Origin: Emiliania huxleyi CCMP1516
Taxonomy: Eukaryota; Haptophyta; Isochrysidales; Noelaerhabdaceae
Direction of reading: 5' to 3'
Length of the DNA: 64,000 bases
Assembly (NCBI RefSeq): GCF_000372725.1
Contig: NW_005201192.1
Coordinates: 560,378 to 624,377 of the forward strand
Both the position numbers and the translations under genes were made by a program. Shown here piece after piece: positions 52,606 through 61,322 of this stretch. Under the pieces are notes generated by a model. It was not told the origin of the DNA. It made no database searches and worked only from the letters and a program-made list of their open reading frames with translations. The first letter of the stretch is position 1; each line of letters opens with the position of its first letter.

Positions 52606-53007
52606 GTTTCCGGAAACCAAAAAGGAAACGAGAGGGTCCCCAGCACTTTGCGTTTCCGGAAATTTCCAGGGAAACTAGAGGGTGTTTGGAGGCAAGTTTG
52701 GTGCTCCATTCTGGCAACTCTCGAGTTTCCCTGAGTTGTTTTGTTGAGTCTGAGAGCTGGTCTGGGGCAAAATCTGAGGCGAAACCGAGGAAATCGGCAA
52801 AATACCCAGCCGGTCGCAGGGTAATTTCCAGGTATACCCCGGTATTTTGCCGCTTTGCCTTTGGCTGATTTTGGGCCCAAACCAGCTGATTTCCACGGAG
52901 TTTCCTCGGGAAACTAGAGAGGAAACGAGAAGAAACGAGAGGGTGCTGTGGAGAAACACGGAAAGGAAACGAGACGGGGTGCGCGAGGAAACATGGATGG
53001 ATACAGC
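52606..53007. mobile_element. MITE-like element (~400 bp) with terminal inverted repeats
   Basis: The left end GGCCTGTATCCATGTTTCC and the right end GGAAACATGGATGGATACAG are inverted copies apart from a 4-bp insertion. The interior is rich in GGAAACGAGAGGGT and GGAAACTAGAG units in both orientations. It has no coding capacity. It lies between the PWWP gene and the UPF0301 gene and is followed by an inverted family B copy (53040-53130). Confidence 0.65.
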
Positions 53008-53224
53008 CTAAAGTCTGCCTCTTCCTATCTCTCTATCTCCCTGGTGGGTAAAAGAAAGAAAGAAAGAAAACGGACACGCCAAGGGAGATGGGAGGACGGC
53101 ACGCCGCCACCACACAGGGATTTTAAGGAGAGGGGTGTGATGCGCTAGCCGTCGCCCACCCTTGGGCGTTTTTGCCTCGCTTTGAAGAATTCTTCTGTTG
53201 CTCTCGTTGGGCAATGTCGATCTC

Positions 53225-56088
53225 ATGAGGACCCGTCCAAGCTGGCTGGTCCCTTTAATTGCCCTCCCGTGCATCCGAGCCGTTTCCTCCGCCGGCCATA
53301 GCCGCCGCGTGGCTAGCGCGCGCGCCGCGCGCGCGCGACTCGCCCGCTCGGCTGCCGACGAGCCAGCCCGCACCGACTGGAGGAGCTTCCGTGCTAACCT
53401 GGTGCGGGAACAGCGCGGCATAGCGGGAGCGCAGGCGCTGCACACCGATGAGGCACCGAGCGGCGGCGGCGACTGGTGGGTCCACGAGCTCGCTGCTCCC
53501 GAGCCGGGCTGCCTGCTGCTCGCGCAGCCGCACGCGCACATTGTCGTCGAGGAGCCGCTGATGCACCGGGCGGTCGTGCTGGTGCTGGAGCATGACGCGG
53601 CCCGCGGGACGGTCGGCCTGCTCCTCGACACGCCGGCCAACGCGACGGTGAGCCAGATGCTGCGCCGCCGCGCCGAGCCGAGCCCGCACCTCCTCCCGCT
53701 CGGCGGCAACCAGCTGCTGGTGGGAGGGACGGTGCTGCCGCGCGAGAGGCTGCGGGTGCTCACCTCGCGGTGCGACGTTCCGGGGGCAAGGCGCGTCCTC
53801 CCCGGCCTGTACTCGTGCGCGCCCGACGCCGCCGCGCGGATGGTCGCCATCGGCGCCGCCGACGCCGCGTCGTTCGACGTGTACGCTGCGGCGTGCCAGT
53901 GGTCGCCGCTGCAGCTGCGCGAGGAGCTCGAGGCGGCGCTGTGGCTGCCTGCGGCGGCGAGCGCGGCGGCGATCGCGCGGCCGCGCGAGTGGCGGAGGGA
54001 CGGCGTCTACTTCAACCTGGTCGAGGGGCTCGGCGGGCAGTACCTCAAGCAGGCGCGCCGTCGGGGATGCCTCTGGGCGCGGGCGGGAGGTGGGGTGCCG
54101 GTGGTGGCGGCTGTCGGAAGGCGGCTGCAGGGCGGGTGTCTGAGACGGGCGGTGGGCAGAGAAGGGAGGGGCTTGTGTGAGGTGCGGCTTGGGAGGGGCG
54201 CACGCCGCTGCTGCCACCGAGAGCTGCTCGCCCTCCGCGCGCCCTGCACCCCCCCGCCCTTCCCTGACATTCTTGGAAGTGCCCCGCCAGGCGCTGCTCG
54301 CCCGCACGGAGGAGGAGGTGAGGTCGTGGCTGGCGACCCGCTCCGCCCTAGCGCCCGGCCTGCTCCGCGCCCTCGCGGCGGACGTCCTCTCCGCGGAGGA
54401 GGCTGGCGCGGGCGGGAGGAGGGAGGCTGGCGGCGGGCGCGAGGCGCGAGGGGTGGAGCCGCCACGGCCAGCGGTGACGGCGGACGAGGTGTCGTTTCGG
54501 CTCCACGTGCGTCGCTCCCCTCCCTCCCACCGGGCGCGGCTCGAGGCGAGCGTCAGCTTTGGCGGCTGCCTTGTCAGGCGCTGCTCTACCCTCGCGACAA
54601 CCTCACCGACGTGCGGGACGGGGTTGGGTCGCTCGCGGAGCAGGCGGGCGGCCTAGGGTTAGGGTTAGGGTTAGGGTTAGGGTTGGGGTTGGGGTTAGGG
54701 TTAGGGTTAGGGTTAGCAGGCGGGCGGCCCCGCAGCCCTCCTCTCCGCACACGCCTCCAAGCCACGCCTATCCCCCTCCCCCCCACCCCCCCACCCACCC
54801 CCCCGCGCAGGCGGCCTACATCTGGTTCACGCGCGAGGTCGAGGCAGGCGCCTTCCTCAACGGAGCCGGAGCAGCGGCGGGAGCAGCAGCGGGGGGCGCA
54901 GCCACCCCTCCGCCTCGCTCGGCGAGGGCGCCCTTCGAGCTGGTCCCGCCGGCGGTGCGGCGCCCGCACGCCCCGCCCCGCCGGGCAGGTGCTCCTCTCC
55001 ACCCCGGGCGACCCTCGGCTGCAGGTTCCTCGCTCGCCGAAGAGCGCGCTCCGCCGCCGCTCGAGCGAGAGGGCTGGTGCCGCTTGGGCAGCCAGCGGGG
55101 GCTCCTCCCCGCCGGGCGGAAAGACATCGCTGAGCGGCAGCCCGGCGCTGCGCGTGCTCTCTGCCGCGGCGGCGGGGCGTGTGTCTCAGGAGAACGCGCT
55201 GCACGCGATCCAGTGCGCGAGTAGTCTGCAGAAGTTGGGGAGCAGAGACGCGACCGAGAGACGGCGCCGCGAGATGGTGCTGGGGTGCTGCTTCCCCTCC
55301 CGACCCTCCCCGCCTCCCCGCAATGTCGCGCCCGCGCTTCGCCGACCGCTCGCTGCTCGGCTGCAGGCTGCTACTCTTCGACGTGCTCGACTTCCACGCC
55401 GCGCCCGAACCGACGCCGGAGCAGGCGTCGCTCCCCGACCTGCTCCGGAGGCGCGGCGGGGCGGCGTCGCTCTTCTCCCTGTGCGCGGCCCCTCTCCGCC
55501 CCCGCATGCCACCTCCCTCACCTGACACGTCGCTTGCCCGCCCCGCCCCTCCATCTCGCCTCCTCCCGCCTCCCTGCTCCCATTCCCGACGTGCATCGCG
55601 GGGCATGCGTGCGCGGGCTAGGTGTGTGCTCTACGCCACCCTCGCGCGCAAGCTGGGCGTCGGCCTTCAGCTCGTGCGCCTCTCCCCGCCGCCGGGGCGG
55701 ACCCTGCGCGGGTGCCGCCGCCTCTCGACCTCTCCTCGTCCCGACAGCCGCCCTGCTTCCGAGCTTCTCCGCCCCGTGGCGCCGCAGGCCTCCCTTCCTT
55801 CTCGCGCTCGGGCCGGCGGAGCTCTTCATCGACATCCTCGCCGCGGGCCGGCTCCGCACGCTGAGCGACCTGGCGCAGTTCCTGGACGGCGGCGACGGCG
55901 ACGGCGGCGCGGTGGGCAGGCTATCGCCCGCGCAGCTCCGCGCGGCGGCGAAGCCGCTCGACCAGCGCGCAGTCTGCCTGCAGCTCGTCCGCGAGTCCGA
56001 GGCCTCGAGCGCGAGCGTGGGCCGGCTGGCGCACGCGCAGTTTTGGAGCGCGCAGCGCGAGCTGCTCGAGGCCTACCTGCGAGAGTGA
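53225..56088 (+). CDS. UPF0301 (YqgE/AlgH) - SirB1/FBXO21-like transglutaminase-fold fusion
   Basis: The N-terminus MRTRPSWLVPLIALPCIRAV followed by an Arg/Ala-rich stretch resembles a bipartite plastid leader. Exon 1 encodes a UPF0301 domain: PGCLLLAQPHAHIV, HRAVVLVLEHDAARGTVGLL, GGNQLLVGGTVLP and CQWSPLQLREELEAALWLP. Later exons, spread over ~1.8 kb with GC-rich introns, read EEVRSWLATRSALAPGLLR (~54315), YPRDNLTDVRDGVGSLAEQ (~54590), YIWFTREVEAGAFLN (~54820), SQENALHAIQ (~55190), LLLFDVLDFHAAPEPTPEQA with LPDLLRRRGGAASL (~55370), LYATLARKLGVGLQLVRL (~55627) and ELFIDILAAGRLRTLSDL (~55820). The second half follows the SirB1/FBXO21 order. A telomeric repeat lies in one intron. The junctions are approximate; two adjacent genes are the alternative. 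Confidence 0.65.
54654..54716 (+). repeat. Interstitial telomeric repeat (TTAGGG)n
   Basis: Ten consecutive hexamers of TTAGGG with one or two TTGGGG variants, inside an intron of the UPF0301 fusion gene. Confidence 0.95.
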
Positions 56089-56523
56089 GAGACACGGCGT
56101 GCCCCGTGTGTGCACCCGTGTGCCGCTGCCACACTGTTGCCCGAGCCTCGCCGCCGTCTGCGGCCGTCGTCCGGGGGGCGGGGCCCGCCCCGGGTGGCGG
56201 GGGGGGTCGTGACTCGTGTGCGGTGACCGGTGTGCCGGCGGTGCGGTCATATGCGCGTCCGCGCTCCGCGGGTCGGGGGGTCGCTCGTCGCGTCGTCGGT
56301 CGTCTCCCCGGTCCCGTCTCGTCGATGTCCGATACTAGACTTCAGTGAGAGCACAGAGGCTCGCCGAAGGCTTTACGGCATATAACCACGAAAATACGCT
56401 TTACTGTGACACTAACGACGCAACAGACGGGTGACCTGACAGGGGCTACTCTCCGCGCCGCGCACACTGTCATCACCTCTGAGAGCAAATAGCTGGGGGG
56501 TACACGAGCGCAGACCCGGGCAA
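56089..56523. other. Convergent 3' flanks of the UPF0301 fusion and EFL
   Basis: I see no gene here. The sequence is GC-rich with a G run near 56195. Confidence 0.6.
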
Positions 56524-58188
56524 CTACTTCTTCTTCTTGCCCTCCTCCGGCGGCATGTCCTTCTTCTGGATGACGGACACGACCTGGGGGCGGCGGCGGG
56601 GGAGGGGGGGAGCGGTGACGGTTGCGCGAGAGAGGGGGGGTGGCATGTGCGGAGGGCGCACCTTGCCAAGCATGACGGCGGTGTTGCCGTCGAGGAAGGC
56701 GATGCGGGACAGGCCCTCGCAGTTTTTGAACGAGTCGACGACGAGCGGCTGCTGCGGGCGGAAGGAGACCTGCGCCATCTCGTTCGACTTGAGCGAGTGC
56801 GGCGACTCCATCTTCTTGCCGCCGGTCTCCTTGCCGACCTTGAACTTGAAGGCGGTCGCGCGGCACGCGGAGCGGCCGCAGCGCACAAAGCCGATCGGCG
56901 AGTAGCCCAGCTTGATCTCGCCGGGGATGTCGAGGGTCTGGATCTGCGCGTCGAACTCGCCGCACTGCGTCAGCGTCTTGTCCTTCTTGTAGATCATCAC
57001 GTCGCCGACGCGGGGCATGTTCTGCTTCTCGAGGCCCTTGATGTTGAGGCCGACGTTGTCGCCCGGGTTGGCTTGCGGGTGCGTCTTGTGGTGCATCTCG
57101 ATGGTGAAGACCTTGCCCGCGCAGGCGTTGGCGTCGGTGTGGGTGGGCATGAAGATCACCTCGGTGTTGGTCGTGATCACGCCCTGCTCGACGCGGCCCG
57201 CGAGCACGTCGCCCACGCCCTTGATCTTGTAGATGCCGGAGACGGGCATCCGCATCTCGGCCTTGTCGGTGCGGACGGGGGGCGAGCAGAAGTCGTTGAG
57301 GCACTCCTTGAGCGTGTCGACGTGCATCTTCGTCTTGCCGTCCGGGCCCCCGATCACGTCGCAGCCCGTCCACCAGTCCATGTTCTTCGTCTTCTCGATG
57401 AGGTTGTCGCCCATCCAGCCGGAGAGCGGCAGCACGGGCACCTGGAAGGGGTGAGAGGGGGGGGGGGGGGGGGTCGGCAAACCCCAGGCGTGGGCCCCCC
57501 AAGGGGTTCTGGGGTCCAGGCGGGGCTTTAAGAAGGGGGGGGGGGGGGGCACCGCGCGGCCGGTAAAAGGGTGGGGGGGGGCGGGGGGGCCCACCGACTG
57601 GGCAACAAAGTCCTTCTTCCAGCCGACCTTGAGAAGCATGTTCTTCATCTCGCCGCCGACCTCGTCGTAGCGCGCCTTGGAGTACGGGCCCGCGGTGTCG
57701 GTGTCCATCTTGTTGACGCCGACGAGCAGCTGCTTGACGCCGAACAGGTTGAGGAGGCGCGCGTGCTGGCGGCTCTGGCCCTGCACCTCGCCGGCCTTGT
57801 GGTTGCCCTTCTGGATGGCGGTGGTGAAGTTGCCGTCGGCGGGCACCATGAGGAGCGCCACGTCGGCCTGCGCCGCGCCGGAGATCATGTTCTTGATGAA
57901 GTCGCGGTGGCCCGGCGCGTCGATGATGGTGTAGTGCCACTTGTCGGTGAAGAACTCCTTGGTGGTGCACGAGATGGTCACGCCGCGCTCGCGCTCCTCC
58001 TTTTGGCGGTCCATGTAGAAGGCGAAGGCGAAGGACGACTTGCCCAGGCGGTCCGCCTCGGCCTTGAGCTTCTCCATCTCACGCTCGGGGATACCGCCCA
58101 TCTCGAAGAGCAGCCGGCCGGTGGTGGTCGACTTGCCGGAGTCGACGTGGCCGCAGATCACGACGGACATGTGGTCCTTCTCAGCCAT
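56524..58188 (-). CDS. EFL: EF-like (EFL) translation elongation GTPase
   Basis: Three exons (58188-57595, 57441-56662, 56583-56524) with GT-AG introns (57594-57442 and 56661-56584) give 477 aa. G1 is GHVDSGKSTTTG, G3 is DAPGHRDF and G4 is NKMD. The signatures LFEMGGIPEREMEKLKAEAD and FAFYMDRQKEERERGVTI are those of EFL rather than EF-1alpha. The tail KKDMPPEEGKKKK is Lys-rich. EFL carries aminoacyl-tRNA to the ribosome in lineages that have lost EF-1alpha, among them many haptophytes, dinoflagellates and some green algae. Intron 1 is made of long G runs and may contain sequencing error. Confidence 0.95.
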   Translation of the reverse strand: MAEKDHMSVVICGHVDSGKSTTTGRLLFEMGGIPEREMEKLKAEADRLGKSSFAFAFYMDRQKEERERGVTISCTTKEFFTDKWHYTIIDAPGHRDFIKNMISGAAQADVALLMVPADGNFTTAIQKGNHKAGEVQGQSRQHARLLNLFGVKQLLVGVNKMDTDTAGPYSKARYDEVGGEMKNMLLKVGWKKDFVAQSVGPPAPPHPFTGRAVPPPPPFLKPRLDPRTPWGAHAWGLPTPPPPPSHPFQVPVLPLSGWMGDNLIEKTKNMDWWTGCDVIGGPDGKTKMHVDTLKECLNDFCSPPVRTDKAEMRMPVSGIYKIKGVGDVLAGRVEQGVITTNTEVIFMPTHTDANACAGKVFTIEMHHKTHPQANPGDNVGLNIKGLEKQNMPRVGDVMIYKKDKTLTQCGEFDAQIQTLDIPGEIKLGYSPIGFVRCGRSACRATAFKFKVGKETGGKKMESPHSLKSNEMAQVSFRPQQPLVVDSFKNCEGLSRIAFLDGNTAVMLGKVRPPHMPPPLSRATVTAPPLPRRRPQVVSVIQKKDMPPEEGKKKK

Positions 58189-58424
58189 GGTTGCGGGTAG
58201 GGGTGGTGCTTTCTGCGCGGGGGCGGGCGAGGTGTCAGAGGCCGGGGCTCTGCGACACGGCCAGGACGCGCGCAGGCAGACGGAATAGCGCGCGGACGGG
58301 GGAGCGATTCGGGACGTGGGGCGGGCAGCCGCGACGGAACGGCGGGAGGCGCGCAGCCCGCGTGCCGGCGGCGCGCCGACCCTGGTGAGGTCTGCGCAGC
58401 GCAGGGGACGCAAGTTTTGCGACT

Positions 58425-58876
58425 CCGCGCTCCCGACCTCCCGTGCCCCGGCGCCCCCCTGGTGCAGGGCGGCGGTCGCCCGCCGGGCGCGCGGTCGGCG
58501 AGCGGCGCGTCCCCGCCGACCTGCCCGCCTCGCCGCGCCGCGCGGCTGCGGCGCTGTGGGCTTTGTGGGCGTGCGTCTGCGTCACCTTGGTTGCTACGTC
58601 GTGGCTCGACAAGTGTTTTTCTTTTCCTCTTTCTCCTTGGAAACGAGGACAAAACTGATTCCATTCGCACCCCACATGAGTCTTGCCGGGACACACTCGT
58701 CGACTTGTTGAGGGCTATTATCTGTCCTCGGGAGGGCGGCGGCGGCGGCGTAGAGTCGGCGGCGAGCTCTCCCGATGAGCGATGACAAATAGTCTCTCTC
58801 TCTCAAATAGTCGCCTCACAGCTTGGGTCACGTCTGCTTTCCGTGTCTCTGTATCGAGCGAGAGCGGCGCGACGAC
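58425..58876 (+). repeat. Direct duplicate of the mevalonate kinase upstream region (copy 1)
   Basis: Nearly identical to 60745-61250, from CCGCGCTCCCGACCTCCCGT to AGCGGCGCGACGACA. Copy 2 has an extra ~55 bp (CTAAAAATCTCTCTCCCAAA region). Copy 1 lies ~240 bp upstream of the EFL start, in the opposite sense to EFL, and ends at telomere-like repeats. Confidence 0.92.
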
Positions 58877-58927
58877 AACAAACCCTAACCCTAACGACCC
58901 CCTAATCCCCTAACCCTAACGCAACCC
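58877..58927 (-). repeat. Degenerate interstitial telomeric repeat (CCCTAA)n
   Basis: Reads AACCCTAACCCTAACG, CCCCTAATCCCCTAACCC: about six imperfect CCCTAA units exactly at the end of duplicated segment copy 1. Confidence 0.85.
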
Positions 58928-59091
58928 TTGCTTTTTCCAGAAGGCCGGAAGCAAGCAAGATGCAAGTGCGGCTCTTCGATCCTTCAGTGTGTTTACACCT
59001 GTGCCCCTGATCGTCCTTCCAAAATCCTGCTCGTGCAGGTGGGAGGTGGGACCCTGGAGCGGCCGTGCTCTACCTCGGATTCCGGCCCCTC

Positions 59092-59280
59092 GTTGGGACC
59101 GGTCATTTCATATTGGACCGGTCACTTGACCGGTCATTTCCCGACGCCACGTGGTCGAAGCGGTCGTTTTCCGAAAGACGCCCAGGGGGGATCAGCCTTA
59201 TCCCCCCCAAACCGGTCATTTCCCGACGCCACGTGGTCGTGCGGTCATCTCCCGATTTACGGGTAGTTTGGAGCGGTCGT
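59092..59280. repeat. CCGGTCATTT / CGTTTTCCGA repeat cluster
   Basis: Repeated phrases GACCGGTCATTTC, CCGACGCCACGTGGTCG (twice) and GCGGTCGTTTT. Inverted relatives (AAACGACCGC, AAATGACC) occur at 60672-60742, so the coiled-coil gene lies between inverted copies of this motif. Downstream of that gene's stop. Confidence 0.65.
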
Positions 59281-59646
59281 TTTGGGCGCCCTCGTGGACA
59301 GCAACAACGGGTTCAAAGAGACGCCCTTTGTGTGCGTGCTGACCCCAGCTGGCACCTGCATGGTGTCTGGGCGTCTCCCTCCGCAATGCCGGCTGGCTGA
59401 GTCGGCGCCGCACAATCCTGGGCTCTCTCTATAAAATGCTCTCGGCCAAATACCAGCGCGACGCGAGCGATAGCTGCCTGGACGTCTGCTCAGTAGCTTT
59501 ACCAGAGAGTGTGCGTGTTGTACATAAACACCGTTAGACGATTGTTCTGTTGAAGGAAGGAAAAATCGGCGGATACAGGTACACGAACTCGAGTGTGGAC
59601 CCACCAGGCCCCGCTCTCGCTACCGCACTCGCTCGTACCACGGAGC

Positions 59647-60634
59647 TCAGCGAAGATCAACGGCCGAGGTCGCACCGCGCGCCTCCGACGCGAGGAGCTC
59701 GGCCTTGGCGCGAGTCTGCAGCGACTGGAAGCGAGCCACGACCGCCCAGAGCGAGTTGGCGAGCACCGGCCGCGACTTGCCCTCGTCGGTGATGTCCTTC
59801 GCGATAGACATGAGCCAGCGCATCTCCTTGTTGACCAGCTCCCGCTCCTTGTCGCGCGGCTGATATCCCTTGCGCTGCGACACACGCACGTACGTGATGT
59901 CGCTCTTGGCGATTGCGAGGGCCTTCTCGAGCTCGACCTTCTCGCGCTCCATCGCGTGGGCCTTGGCGAGCATGCCTCCCTGCTCCTCGCTCATCGCCTG
60001 AATGTGCGCCTCGGCCGCGCCCGTCCGCGCCCGGGCCGCGTCCACCTGCGTGGAAATCGACTGGCAGCGCGCCTGCGCAACGTTGACGTCGAATAGCGCG
60101 GTGTCCCGCTCAGAGATGAGCGCGTCCTTTTGCTTCTCGTACTCTGACTTCATGGTGGACTTTTCCTGAAAACGGCAGAGGAAACGTGTGATGAGATGAG
60201 AGCAGGCGCCGTGATTGTGCTGGCGTCGCACCATCTCGTAAACAGAAAGGAGCGAATCGAACGCGGACATCCCACCCTCATTCGAGTTCAGAGCTGACAC
60301 CACGTCCTGAGGCACAGTCGGGATTGTCAGCAATGAGAGCGCACGCGACATCGTGCTATGAAGGCGGGCGGACCTCAAACAGGGCGGCCTTGTCGGCAGT
60401 GCCGGCATCGCTTGAGTCGTCCTCGCACGATGCCTTGCGCTTGCGGCTTGCGGCGGGCGGGGTGACGGGGTCAGCACCCATAGCGACAACCGAGACGACT
60501 GCCGGGGAAGGCGCAGCAGTGGCCGTGTCATTCGCGACCTCCGTGCCCGAGGGCGGCGCCTTGGTCTCGGGAGGCGCGGAGGACGAGAGAACACTCGGAG
60601 CAGCAGCACAGGACTTCGACGCCGGAACCATCAT
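59647..60634 (-). CDS. Coiled-coil protein of unknown function
   Basis: Three exons (60634-60374, 60306-60232, 60165-59647) with two GT-AG introns (60373-60307, 60231-60166), all phase 0, give 284 aa. The N-terminal ~85 residues are Ala/Ser/Pro-rich with a basic nuclear-localisation-like SRKRKASCEDD. Exon 2 reads DVVSALNSNEGGMSAFDSLL. Exon 3 is a long heptad-rich helix (KSEYEKQKDALISERDTALF, EREKVELEKALAIAK), ending GATSAVDLR. No family recognised; a nuclear scaffold role is only a guess from the basic motif. It sits between two direct copies of a ~450-500-bp segment. Confidence 0.78.
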
Positions 60635-60744
60635 GGGAGACGTGTTGGGCACGGGGACGCCGGTATGTAAAACTTAAATCGGAAAACGACCGCTTCGCGT
60701 CGGCAAATGACCAAAATTCACCGCTCCGAACGCTAAATGACCGA

Positions 60745-61250
60745 CCGCGCTCCCGACCTCCCGTGCCCCGGGCGCCCCCCCGGTGCAGGGCGGCGGTCGC
60801 CCGCCGGGCGCGCGGTCGGCGAGCGGCGCGTCCCCGCCGACCTGCCCGCCTCGCCGCGCCGCGCGGCTGCGGCGCTGTGGGCTTTGTGGGCGTGCGTCTG
60901 CGTCACCTTGGTTGCTACGTCGTGGCTCGACAAGTGTTTTTCTTTTCCTCTTTCTCCTTGGAAACGAGGACAAAACTGATTCCAATCGCACCCCACATGA
61001 ATTTTATCAAAACCGGGACACACTCGTCGACTTGTTGAGAGCTATTATCTGTCCTCGGGAGGGCGGCGGCGGCGGCGTAGAGTCGGCGGCGAGCTCTCCC
61101 GATGAGCGATGACAATTGACAAATAGAGAGAAGCATCTAAAAATCTCTCTCCCAAATACTCGAGTAGTCTCCTCTCAAATAGTCGCCTCACAGCTTGGGT
61201 CACGTCTGCTTTTCCGTGTCTCTGTATCGAGCGAGAGCGGCGCGACGACA
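60745..61250 (+). repeat. Direct duplicate, copy 2, immediately upstream of mevalonate kinase
   Basis: Second copy of the segment described at 58425-58876; it ends 72 bp before the mevalonate kinase ATG and so probably includes its promoter and 5' UTR. Confidence 0.92.
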
Positions 61251-61322
61251 CAAAGCCCAGCTGGTCGAGCCTGTGTCTGCGACAGAGAGTTGTTTGCGGT
61301 GCCGGCGCCGACTACAAGCTCC

